A stretch of DNA of 64,000 bases from Paramagnetospirillum caucaseum (lineage in GTDB: Bacteria > Pseudomonadota > Alphaproteobacteria > Rhodospirillales > Magnetospirillaceae). The stretch covers positions 1 through 64,000 of the forward strand of contig NZ_AONQ01000005.1 of NCBI RefSeq assembly GCF_000342045.1, given 5' to 3'. The first letter of the stretch is position 1, and the number at the start of each line of letters is the position of its first letter. Shown piece after piece: positions 54,973 through 61,323 of the stretch. The notes below the pieces were generated by a model, which saw only the letters and a list, made by a program, of their open reading frames with translations, was not told the origin of the DNA and searched no databases. The position numbers and the translations under genes are program-made.

Positions 54973-55287
54973 TCAGTTACAGCGAATGATCCAGACCCAT
55001 CCGCCCCATTTGGCGTCATGGGCTGGAGATTCCGACACCCGAGAGAAGCCTAGCGGACAGGACTGCATGGCTTCCTGCCGCAGTTCCGCCTCTTGGAGCG
55101 ATGGTGTCGCCACGGCTCCGTTCTCGTAGCGAATGACCAGTTCATCTCGTCCCAAATTGGACGTCGAAACTGATCCACATCCGATCAAGGTCAAGGAGAA
55201 GATAACCGCCCAACCAAGCGGGACGCACCCCCGGCTGAACGCGACCATTGCCACGATCACCGCCATCACAAGCCCCCCAATGGCCAT
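54973..55287 (-). CDS. Small predicted lipoprotein, possible lysogenic-conversion gene
   Basis: The 104-residue protein has a long N-terminal hydrophobic region (about 1-35) ending in a lipobox-like LTLIGCGSVSTS, followed by a soluble domain (LGRDELVIRYENGAVATPSL, WGGWVWIIRC). It could be exported and lipidated. It is transcribed leftward from the side of promoter copy B, where a minus-strand TATTAT (55371-55376) mimics the repressor promoter. It lies in the lysogenic control interval and may be expressed in the lysogen. The function is unknown. Confidence 0.55.
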   Translation of the reverse strand: MAIGGLVMAVIVAMVAFSRGCVPLGWAVIFSLTLIGCGSVSTSNLGRDELVIRYENGAVATPSLQEAELRQEAMQSCPLGFSRVSESPAHDAKWGGWVWIIRCN

Positions 55288-55363
55288 TGCCCCGAAAAAT
55301 CCATAGCACCACCAATCTAAGTTCTTCGCGATGGATGGTCACATTTCTCTCGACGATATGCGC

Positions 55364-55405
55364 GATACAAATAATATTGACCTCGAACGATATGTTTCGT
55401 ATTGT
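55364..55405 (+). promoter_or_regulatory. Rightward early promoter with operators (copy B)
   Basis: TTGACC (55377-55382), a 17-base spacer and TATTGT (55400-55405) form a strong promoter reading into the rightward arm that contains the DGR. Operator-like palindromes GATACAAATAATATT (55364-55378) and CGATATGTTTCGTATTG (55388-55404) match those of copy A. The 41-bp match (36/41) in opposite orientation strongly suggests that one repressor controls both early arms. Confidence 0.8.
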
Positions 55406-55504
55406 GCCTCCCACGCACCCCACGGTGCTGCGGTCCTCCCCACCGCGCCCGCCGCCGATCCGACCCCGGTGGCGGGCACCTGGGAGGCAGGAAGGGAGAG
55501 CAGC

Positions 55505-55678
55505 ATGAAGACCATCACCAAACGCTACCCCGTCGTCCACCTCGGCTACGTGGCCGGCCACGCCACCACCAAGGCCGGTGCGCTGCGCCTGATCCGAAAG
55601 ATGAACAGTCGGGTCAGCAAGGTCAGCCTCAGCCGCGGCAAGAAGCCGCTTTGGCAAGCCATCGAGTGGAAGGCCTAA
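55505..55678 (+). CDS. Small basic protein, first gene of the rightward arm
   Basis: This 57-residue protein (MKTITKRYPVVHLGYVAGHA, basic and beta/helix mixed) is preceded by GGAAGGGAGAG and lies about 100 bases after promoter copy B. It could be a small DNA/RNA-binding or regulatory protein. No family is recognised. The next gene starts three bases after its stop. Confidence 0.65.
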   Translation: MKTITKRYPVVHLGYVAGHATTKAGALRLIRKMNSRVSKVSLSRGKKPLWQAIEWKA

Positions 55679-55681
55679 GCC

Positions 55682-55981
55682 ATGACCGCCACCCAGCCCG
55701 TCACCGTGGCCGACCGCATCGCCACCGCCCGCGCCTTGTGGCAGAGCGGCGCCACCCTGTCGGCCGCCATCTGCGCCCGCTGGGCCGGCATCGCGCTGCG
55801 CGAATCCGCCATGCCCGCCGAACTGGCGGTCAACCCCTTCGAGGCCGAGGACGAGGCCGAGCTGGCCCATGCCTTCGCCACCGGCCTGGCCAAGGGCCGC
55901 CGCATTCCCAGCGCCGTCCAGACCTGGACACCCATTCCCGGCTGCACCCACGCGGCGCACGCCGCCGGCCCCAATTCCTGA
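55682..55981 (+). CDS. Small phage early protein
   Basis: The 99-residue protein (MTATQPVTVADRIATARALW) has two predicted helices and an acidic stretch (NPFEAEDEAELAHAFATGLA). No domain is recognised. It lies between the first small gene and the first DGR target gene, 14 bases before the latter, and should be cotranscribed. Confidence 0.6.
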   Translation: MTATQPVTVADRIATARALWQSGATLSAAICARWAGIALRESAMPAELAVNPFEAEDEAELAHAFATGLAKGRRIPSAVQTWTPIPGCTHAAHAAGPNS

Positions 55982-55995
55982 CCACCGAGGACACC

Positions 55996-56442
55996 ATGAG
56001 CAACATCGAGAGCCCCGAGCGCCGTCTTCCCGCCATCGGCGCGCCGTTTGGCGGCGGTTACTTCGTCGATACCGTCACCAACAACGGCCAGACCTACGCC
56101 CTGGTGGTGGCGCCGAAGTCGGAAGACGCGGGCGGCAAGACCTGGAAGCAGGCCCAGAAGCTGGCCGCGGCCTGCCGCGCCGGCGGCCACGAGGACTGGC
56201 AGCTTCCCAGCCGCCGCGATGCCCTGGCCATGGCGGAAAAGCTGCTGCCGACCGGCAGCCAGACGCCGGAAGCCTTCCGCGAGGGTGGAGAGCAGGCCCT
56301 TGAGCGATCGTGGTACTGGACCGCCGCCGAGGTTGACGGCGAACCCGGCTACGCCTGGCTGCAGTACTTCGGCTACGGCTGCCAGTCCAGCAGCAAGGGC
56401 CTCAGGGACCGGGTCCGAGCCGTCCGCAAACATCCCCTTTAA
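55996..56442 (+). CDS. DGR target protein 1 (C-type-lectin-like, DUF1566-type)
   Basis: The 148-residue protein has no signal peptide. A beta-rich first half is followed by a C-type-lectin-like part: GGHEDWQLPSRRDALAMA, SWYWTAAEVDGEPGYAWLQ and the C-terminal RVRAVR. This pattern (WxLP...YWT...AW...VRAVR) resembles the DUF1566/Lcl family, a known DGR target fold. Its last 32 codons contain the variable repeat VR1: ten codons (residues 124-138) correspond to AAC codons in the template and all differ from it. It should be a ligand-binding protein whose surface loop is diversified. The ligand and location in the phage life cycle are unknown. Confidence 0.88.
   Translation: MSNIESPERRLPAIGAPFGGGYFVDTVTNNGQTYALVVAPKSEDAGGKTWKQAQKLAAACRAGGHEDWQLPSRRDALAMAEKLLPTGSQTPEAFREGGEQALERSWYWTAAEVDGEPGYAWLQYFGYGCQSSSKGLRDRVRAVRKHPL
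56345..56428 (+). repeat. DGR variable repeat VR1
   Basis: This is an 84-nt repeat aligned without gaps to the template repeat at 59447-59530. It differs at 16 positions, and every one is an A in the template. The first 20 bases and the last 19 (CGGGTCCGAGCCGTCCGCA) are identical in all three copies. The repeat ends the coding region of target 1. Confidence 0.95.
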
Positions 56443-56455
56443 CTCTCACCCCTTT

Positions 56456-56477
56456 CCCAGCCGCTTCGGCGGCTGGG
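56456..56477 (+). other. Hairpin downstream of VR1 (DGR target recognition element)
   Basis: A perfect 9-bp stem CCCAGCCGC / GCGGCTGGG with a TTCG loop begins 27 bases after VR1. A matching hairpin follows VR2 but not the template. DGR target sites in phage BPP-1 need a similar hairpin/cruciform downstream of VR. It is not followed by a T-run, so it is unlikely to be an ordinary terminator. Confidence 0.75.
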
Positions 56478-56510
56478 GCTGATGTCAGAGGAAACGAGGA
56501 CGAGACGGCA

Positions 56511-56825
56511 ATGACTACGGACAAGCCCGGAGCCGGGCACAACAGCGGCGACGACGAGCAACAGACCACCCGGATCGGCGGCATCGCCGCCGAGGCGCTG
56601 CGGTCCTTCATCGAGCGCATCGAACGGCTGCATGAGGAAAAGAAGGCCTTGGAGGGCGACCTGAAGGACGTCTACGCCCAGTGCAAGTCCCAGGGATTCG
56701 ACACCAAGATCATCAAGCGCCTGATCGCCTTGCGGCGCATCGACCCGCAAGCCCGCGAAGAGGGAGCCCAACTCCTCGCGCTCTATGCCGCCGCCATCGG
56801 CGAGCAATTGCCCCTCAACCTCTGA
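56511..56825 (+). CDS. GapR-like DUF2312 DNA-binding protein
   Basis: The 104-residue protein matches the DUF2312/GapR family: GIAAEALRSFIERIERLHEE, DLKDVYAQCKSQGFDTKIIK and RLIALRRIDPQAREE. GapR of Caulobacter binds overtwisted AT-rich DNA ahead of replication and transcription. Phage copies may act on phage replication or host nucleoid. It lies between the first DGR target and the HD hydrolase gene. Confidence 0.85.
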   Translation: MTTDKPGAGHNSGDDEQQTTRIGGIAAEALRSFIERIERLHEEKKALEGDLKDVYAQCKSQGFDTKIIKRLIALRRIDPQAREEGAQLLALYAAAIGEQLPLNL

Positions 56826-56952
56826 CCGGATGCCGCGTCGGCCGGGCCAACGCACCTTGCCGTAGGAGTGACTACCCACGGTGCAAACCGCCCCCCCTCA
56901 AAGCCCATCACGGGCAACCCGGCCGACGCCGCTGCTTTTCGAAGGATCACCC

Positions 56953-57609
56953 ATGACCACCCAGATCACCCCTGCCAACACCGGAGCCCTGTTTCTGCAA
57001 CAGGCGTCGGGCGGCATGTTCCGCCTGGACTCGCCGCTGATGGAATCGGTCCACTGGCCAGACATCGCCGAATGTCTGGCCAAGGAACCGCGCTTCGCCG
57101 GGGCAACCCGCAATCTGGTGTTCAGCGTGGCACAGCATTGCGATCTTGTCGGCCGCATCGCCGAGGGCCTGGCCCGAAAGCGCCTGACCTGCGACGAGCA
57201 GATTCGCCGCGCCGCCCTGGCCGGGCACATCCACGACGCCCACGAATTCGCCACCCGCGATATTCCGACGCCGACCAAGGACATGCTGGCCCGCCTGGCC
57301 GGCACCGACGTGGTCCGCCAGCTGCAAGCCCATATCGATGCCGCCCTTTATCCCGCCGCCGGCCTGCCCTGGCCCCTGCCGGCGACCCTGGCCGCCATCG
57401 TCGCCGAGGCCGACGCCATCGCCTGCGCCACCGAAAAACGCGACCTGATGGCCGAGCCCATCCTTCCCTGGGGTGGGCACCTTCCTGCAGCACTGCCCGA
57501 GCGCCTGACCCCCTGGCCGCCCCGCTTCGTCGAAATCATCGACCGCTGGTGGAGGCGCTTTCAGGTCCTGACCGGCGACCGCCCCACCACCACCATCGGA
57601 GCGCACTGA
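56953..57609 (+). CDS. HD-domain phosphohydrolase
   Basis: The 218-residue protein contains an HD metal site: His62 ([10 protein letters not shown]), His94-Asp95 ([16 protein letters not shown]) and a later conserved Asp region ([12 protein letters not shown]). This resembles YfbR/5'-nucleotidase-like HD enzymes that hydrolyse deoxynucleoside monophosphates. In a phage it probably shapes the nucleotide pool during replication. It precedes ssb by one base. Confidence 0.85.
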   Translation: MTTQITPANTGALFLQQASGGMFRLDSPLMESVHWPDIAECLAKEPRFAGATRNLVFSVAQHCDLVGRIAEGLARKRLTCDEQIRRAALAGHIHDAHEFATRDIPTPTKDMLARLAGTDVVRQLQAHIDAALYPAAGLPWPLPATLAAIVAEADAIACATEKRDLMAEPILPWGGHLPAALPERLTPWPPRFVEIIDRWWRRFQVLTGDRPTTTIGAH

Positions 57610-57610
57610 C

Positions 57611-58054
57611 ATGGCCGGTAGCGTCAACAAGGTCATTCTCGTCGGAAATCTGGGCCGCGATCCTGAGATTCGCACCGCCCAGAACGGCGACAAGGTCGTC
57701 AATCTGAACATCGCCACCTCCGAAACCTGGAAGGACCGGAGCACCGGCGAGCGCAAGGAAAAGACCGAGTGGCACCGGGTGGTGATCTTCAATCCCAATC
57801 TGGCCGATGTGGCCGAGCGATTCTTGCGCAAGGGCTCCAGCGTCTATGTTGAAGGCGCACTCCAGACTCGCAAGTGGACCGACCAGGCGGGCCAGGAAAA
57901 GTATACCACCGAGGTGGTGATCGGTCGCTTCAAGGGCGTCCTGACCCTGCTGGGCAAGGCCGAGGGCGGCCAACAGAGCGGGGGGAATGGCAGCAGCAAC
58001 GGCGGACAATCCTGGGAGCCGCCCGCCGGCCTCGACGACGAAATCCCGTTCTAA
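57611..58054 (+). CDS. ssb: Single-stranded DNA-binding protein
   Basis: The 147-residue protein starts [20 protein letters not shown] and has the OB-fold landmarks [20 protein letters not shown] and [21 protein letters not shown] Gly/Ser/Gln-rich linker leads to the acidic tip LDDEIPF, which recruits replication proteins. It serves phage DNA replication or recombination, and could bind DGR cDNA intermediates, which is only a suggestion. The next gene starts two bases after its stop codon. Confidence 0.96.
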   Translation: MAGSVNKVILVGNLGRDPEIRTAQNGDKVVNLNIATSETWKDRSTGERKEKTEWHRVVIFNPNLADVAERFLRKGSSVYVEGALQTRKWTDQAGQEKYTTEVVIGRFKGVLTLLGKAEGGQQSGGNGSSNGGQSWEPPAGLDDEIPF

Positions 58055-58056
58055 AA

Positions 58057-58263
58057 ATGACCACCGGCCCCACCACCGTCACCATCCAGATCGAAAGCTG
58101 CCAGGGCTGCGATGCCCTGGTCACCGATCCGGTCTATCTCGCCACCTATGCCCGCTGCCGGGAAGCCGGAAGGCGGATCATCACCGCCTGGTGGGATCGC
58201 CGCACTCCGACACCTCCCTGGTGTCCCGCGAAATCGAACTCAGAGGAGAGCAACCATGCCTGA
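58057..58263 (+). CDS. Small protein upstream of DGR target 2
   Basis: This 68-residue protein (MTTGPTTVTIQIESCQGCDA, then a basic region) has a CxxC pair near residues 15-18 and a later Cys (PPWCPAK), a possible small metal site. Its end overlaps the start of target 2 by eight bases, so translation may be coupled. No family is recognised. Confidence 0.6.
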   Translation: MTTGPTTVTIQIESCQGCDALVTDPVYLATYARCREAGRRIITAWWDRRTPTPPWCPAKSNSEESNHA

Positions 58264-58792
58264 TACCGCGCCCAACCCCGGGCTCACCATCCCCGTTCCC
58301 GCCATCGGCACCCCCATAGCCGGCGGTTTCTTCGGCGGCGTGTCCCGCGACGGCACGTGGATCATCGTGTCGCCCAAGGCCGAGGGCGAAACCGTCCTGG
58401 CCTGGAAGACCACCATGACCGCCAGCCCCGGCGCGCTGTCGTTCGTCGATGGCCTCGCCAACACCCGCGACATCGCCGACGCCGACCACCCGGCCGCCGC
58501 CTTCTGCGCCGCCCTGCGCATCGGCGGGTACGACGACTGGCACCTGGGCAGCCTCGACGACATGCAGACCCTGATGCGCAACCTGATGCCGCTGTCCGGC
58601 GGCAATCCCGCACAGACGGCGGTCGAGGCGTTCCAGGAGGGCGGCGCCGAGGCCTTCGAGGCGGCGTGGCACTGGACCAGCACCCAGGACAGCCCCGGCT
58701 ACGCCTGGCTGCAGGACTTCGGCTACGGCCTCCAGTACTACACCAAGTACGACAGACACCGGGTCCGAGCCGTCCGCAAATGTCTTCTTTAG
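58256..58792 (+). CDS. DGR target protein 2 (C-type-lectin-like, DUF1566-type)
   Basis: This 178-residue paralogue of target 1 has the same layout: no signal peptide, GGYDDWHLGSLDDMQTLMRN, AAWHWTSTQDSPGYAWLQ and a C-terminal RVRAVR. Residues 154-168 correspond to the template AAC codons and all ten differ from the template. It overlaps a small gene at its start and is followed by a GC-rich hairpin, then avd. The two targets keep different frameworks but identical VR flanks, as expected when one template serves two genes. Confidence 0.88.
   Translation: MPDTAPNPGLTIPVPAIGTPIAGGFFGGVSRDGTWIIVSPKAEGETVLAWKTTMTASPGALSFVDGLANTRDIADADHPAAAFCAALRIGGYDDWHLGSLDDMQTLMRNLMPLSGGNPAQTAVEAFQEGGAEAFEAAWHWTSTQDSPGYAWLQDFGYGLQYYTKYDRHRVRAVRKCLL
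58695..58778 (+). repeat. DGR variable repeat VR2
   Basis: The 84-nt repeat is colinear with the template at 59447-59530 and differs at 12 positions, all template adenines. It shares the GGC-TAC pair at the third and fourth variable-region codons with VR1. The 3' flank diverges from the template immediately after CCGTCCGCA. Confidence 0.95.
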
Positions 58793-58808
58793 CCCTTTAA
58801 CCCTTTAT

Positions 58809-58828
58809 CCGGCCGCTTCGGCGGCCGG
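58809..58828 (+). other. Hairpin downstream of VR2 (DGR target recognition element)
   Basis: An 8-bp stem CCGGCCGC / GCGGCCGG with a TTCG loop starts 30 bases after VR2, nearly the same spacing as the VR1 hairpin. Loop sequence and stem end (CGC TTCG GCG) are identical in both. It probably forms the cruciform that marks VR for retrohoming. Confidence 0.75.
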
Positions 58829-58851
58829 GTGATGCCTGGAGGAGGTTTTGC

Positions 58852-59205
58852 ATGGCGCTGGCCACCGAACTGCCCATCTACCGCGAGACATACGCCCTGG
58901 TCCAGCTTCTGGCGAAGCTGACGGGACAGTATCCCCGCAACTACCGGCAGGTTCTGGCCCGCGAGATCCTGACCGAGGGCCAGCAGATGGCGGTGGAGAT
59001 CTTCCGCGCCAACTGCGTCACCGGCCCCGCCAAGGCGCCGCACATCGAGAGGATGCGCGAACACCTGGAGGTGCTGCGCTTGCAGCTGCGCCTGTCCAAG
59101 GACCTTCACCTGATCTCCCCCAAGCAATTCGGGGACACGGTGGAACTGACGACCGCCGTCGGCAAGCAGGCGACGGCATGGCTGAAATACGCGAGGAGCG
59201 CCTGA
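58852..59205 (+). CDS. avd: DGR accessory variability protein (Avd)
   Basis: The 117-residue, mostly helical protein (LPIYRETYALVQLLAKLTGQ, LAREILTEGQQMAVEIFRAN, HIERMREHLEVLRLQLRLSK) matches the four-helix-bundle Avd / 23S-intervening-sequence family. It lies directly before the template repeat and reverse transcriptase. Avd pentamers bind the RT and template RNA and are required for mutagenic cDNA synthesis in phage BPP-1. Its TGA overlaps an ATG (TGATG) of the frame that continues into the RT. Confidence 0.92.
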   Translation: MALATELPIYRETYALVQLLAKLTGQYPRNYRQVLAREILTEGQQMAVEIFRANCVTGPAKAPHIERMREHLEVLRLQLRLSKDLHLISPKQFGDTVELTTAVGKQATAWLKYARSA

Positions 59206-59531
59206 TGCCCGAAGGTCAAGGCCTTCGCGCCCGTGCGCATCATTTGGTCGGGGTAGCGGCCCCTCCCGATGCATACGGGGTCGCTCCAGGCGCCGATGGG
59301 ATACGGCGGGTGCTCCCCCGCGCGTCCCGGCGCAGCTCGGCCGGCGTCGATGACCCGGCGGCGAAGGCCGCCAGCCCGATGGATTGGACGCCTGCGCGTC
59401 CGGGTCAATCGCCGGCCCGGCCTGTACACCCCCGACAGGACTTGGTCCGGCTACGCCTGGCTGCAGAACTTCAACAACGGCAACCAGAACAACAACAAGA
59501 ACAACAGAAACCGGGTCCGAGCCGTCCGCAC
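59206..59531 (+). ncRNA. Predicted DGR template RNA region
   Basis: The 326-base interval between avd and the RT start contains the template repeat at its 3' end and a GC-rich 240-base leader. In known DGRs the avd-TR-RT spacer RNA folds and is used as template and primer for cDNA synthesis. The interval is also open in the RT frame: an ATG at 59205 with AGGAG upstream could start translation through it. Its third-position GC is lower than that of sure genes, so non-coding RNA is at least equally likely. Confidence 0.65.
59447..59530 (+). repeat. DGR template repeat (TR)
   Basis: The 84-nt donor repeat would encode NFNNGNQNNNKNNRNR in the VR frame, with ten AAC codons. Adenine mutagenesis of AAC gives NNC codons, which can encode 15 amino acids and never a stop. 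The repeat ends two bases before the RT ATG. No TTCG hairpin follows it, in contrast to both VRs, as expected for the non-mutated donor. Confidence 0.95.
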
Positions 59532-60659
59532 ATGATCACGCAACAGCCGTCAGACATCACCGTGTCCCAGCTTTTCGAGGCCTATTACGACTGCCGGCGC
59601 CACAAGCGCAACACGGCCTCCGCCCTGGAATTCGAGATGGCGCTGGAAAACAACCTGATGGACCTGCTGGCCGAGCTGCAGGCCGGCACCTGGATGCCGG
59701 GACCGGCGACCGTCTTCGCCATCACCCGGCCCCGCCCGCGCGAGGTGTGGGCCGCCCAGTTCCGCGACCGCATCGTCCACCACCTGGTCTACCGCGCCGT
59801 CAACCCGCTGTTCGAGCCGGCGTTCATCGCCGATTCCTGCGCCTGCATCAAGGGGCGCGGCACGCTGTACGGCGCCGAGCGCCTGCACCGCCACCTACGC
59901 TCGGCCACCGAGAACTGGAGCAAGCCGGCCTTCTATCTGAAAGCCGACATCGCCAATTTCTTCGGATCGATCCGGCACGCCGATCTGTTCGCCATGCTGG
60001 CCCGGAGGATCACCGACCCCACCATGCTCGATCTGTGCCGCAAGCTGGTGTTCCAGGACGTGCGCCAGGGCGCCATCGTCAAGGACGGCGCCGGAACCCT
60101 GGCCCTGGTGCCGCCGCACAAAAGCCTGTTTCAGGTCCCGCCCGGCATCGGCCTGCCCATCGGCAACCTCAGCAGCCAATTCTTCGCCAACGTCTACCTG
60201 GACGGCTTGGATCAGACGATCAAGCGCCGCCTCGGCATGCGCCACTACGTCCGCTATGTCGACGACATGGTGATGATCCACCCCGAGCCCAAGGCGCTGC
60301 TGGCCGCCGCCGATGCCATCCGGGACCACCTGGCCGGAATCGGCCTGAAGCTGGCCGAGCACAAGACCTTCGTGGCGCCGGTCGCCAAGGGCGTCGATTT
60401 CGTCGGCCACGTCATCCGCCCGCACCGCCGCCAGGGCCGCCCCAGAACCCACCGCGCAGCCCTGCGCCGGCTGATGGAGATCCCGGCCGAGGACTTCATG
60501 CCGTCCTGCAACAGCTATCTCGGCCTGTTCCGCCACGGCGGCAGCCGCAACCAGATCATCGCACTCGCCCGGATCGCTCTGCGGCGCCGCCACTGGGTAG
60601 CCGCCGACCTGACCAAGGTGGGCGGCCGGCGCATCCACACACCGAGGACATCATCATGA
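59532..60659 (+). CDS. DGR reverse transcriptase
   Basis: The 375-residue protein is a group II-intron-like RT of the DGR clade. Motif 3 is LKADIANFFGSI (Asp139), motif 4 is GLPIGNLSSQFFANVYLD with the DGR-specific SQ in place of QG (215-216), and motif 5 is YVRYVDDMVMIH with the catalytic YVDD (242-245). Further C-terminal motifs are GLKLAEHKTF and GVDFVGHVIRP. It copies the template RNA with errors at adenines. The ATG at 59532 lacks a clear Shine-Dalgarno site; a frame-continuous ATG at 59205 has one. Confidence 0.96.
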   Translation: MITQQPSDITVSQLFEAYYDCRRHKRNTASALEFEMALENNLMDLLAELQAGTWMPGPATVFAITRPRPREVWAAQFRDRIVHHLVYRAVNPLFEPAFIADSCACIKGRGTLYGAERLHRHLRSATENWSKPAFYLKADIANFFGSIRHADLFAMLARRITDPTMLDLCRKLVFQDVRQGAIVKDGAGTLALVPPHKSLFQVPPGIGLPIGNLSSQFFANVYLDGLDQTIKRRLGMRHYVRYVDDMVMIHPEPKALLAAADAIRDHLAGIGLKLAEHKTFVAPVAKGVDFVGHVIRPHRRQGRPRTHRAALRRLMEIPAEDFMPSCNSYLGLFRHGGSRNQIIALARIALRRRHWVAADLTKVGGRRIHTPRTSS

Positions 60660-60811
60660 CCGCGCCCGAACAGCACGCCGGCACCGCCCTGCCGGCCGAG
60701 CCGTCGCCGCAGTGCCGCGACTGCATCAACTCCACCGCCCGGGACCACGTCTGCCTGGATGGGCATCTGCAGACCGAACGGTGCCCGTACCACGAACCAC
60801 TGCCCTACTGA
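60656..60811 (+). CDS. 51-residue protein with a possible zinc knuckle, coupled to the RT
   Basis: The start codon overlaps the RT stop (ATGA), so it is probably translated with the RT. The protein has four cysteines, Cys20, Cys23, Cys33 and Cys43 (PQCRDCINSTARDHVCLDGH, ERCPYHE), spaced like a small zinc-binding knuckle. Such modules often bind nucleic acids. It might be an accessory factor of the DGR, or simply the next phage gene. No family is recognised. Confidence 0.65.
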   Translation: MTAPEQHAGTALPAEPSPQCRDCINSTARDHVCLDGHLQTERCPYHEPLPY

Positions 60812-60819
60812 GGACGATC

Positions 60820-61323
60820 ATGAAGGCAATCACCCTCCACCAGCCCTACGCTTCGCTGATCGCCATCGGTGCGAAGCCATTCGAGACTCGCAGCTTCCCG
60901 CCACCGGCCAAGCTGATCGGCCAACGGATCGCCATCCATGCGGCGAAGGCCGACCACTCCAATCGCCTCTTGCTCACCCTGGGGCATGAGGCGATCAGCG
61001 CCATCATCGACGCCCTTGAGGTTGGAGGCCAGGGCCATAGGGTCTCGTGGTCGCAGCTTCCGCACGGCGCAGTCGTCTGCACGGCGGTGATGGCGGGGGC
61101 CTACCACGTTTTCCCGTGTCTGGATGGCGGGATCAAGCTCCTCGCCCCGGTGGGCATGGGAAAGCCCCTACCTGCCGAGATGGCCCACCACACCGACCAC
61201 TTCGGCGATTACAGCCCCGGTCGCTGGTGCTGGCAGCTGACCGACGTGCAGGTGCTGCCCGAGCCGGTTCCCGCCAAGGGGAAGCAGGGCTGGTGGGAAT
61301 GGGAGGGCCTCGCCAATGGCTGA
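60820..61323 (+). CDS. ASCH-domain protein
   Basis: The 167-residue protein has an ASCH/PUA-like fold signature: MKAITLHQPYASLIAIGAKP, FETRSFPPP, GQRIAIHAAK and a C-terminal RWCWQLTDVQVLPEPVPAKG. ASCH domains bind RNA or modified nucleobases; phage copies are of uncertain role. It overlaps the DUF5131 gene start by eight bases, suggesting coupled translation. Confidence 0.85.
   Translation: MKAITLHQPYASLIAIGAKPFETRSFPPPAKLIGQRIAIHAAKADHSNRLLLTLGHEAISAIIDALEVGGQGHRVSWSQLPHGAVVCTAVMAGAYHVFPCLDGGIKLLAPVGMGKPLPAEMAHHTDHFGDYSPGRWCWQLTDVQVLPEPVPAKGKQGWWEWEGLANG

Noticed and set aside
59269-59535. An 88-residue frame containing the template repeat in the VR reading frame (ending in NNN-rich residues)
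   Set aside because: The template repeat is a donor for RNA-templated mutagenesis. The frame has no ribosome binding site and lacks the lectin-like framework, so it is not a third target gene.
58848-60659. Reading the reverse transcriptase from the very beginning of the open frame at 58848
   Set aside because: The first part runs out of frame across avd. Only starts at 59205 or 59532 are plausible.
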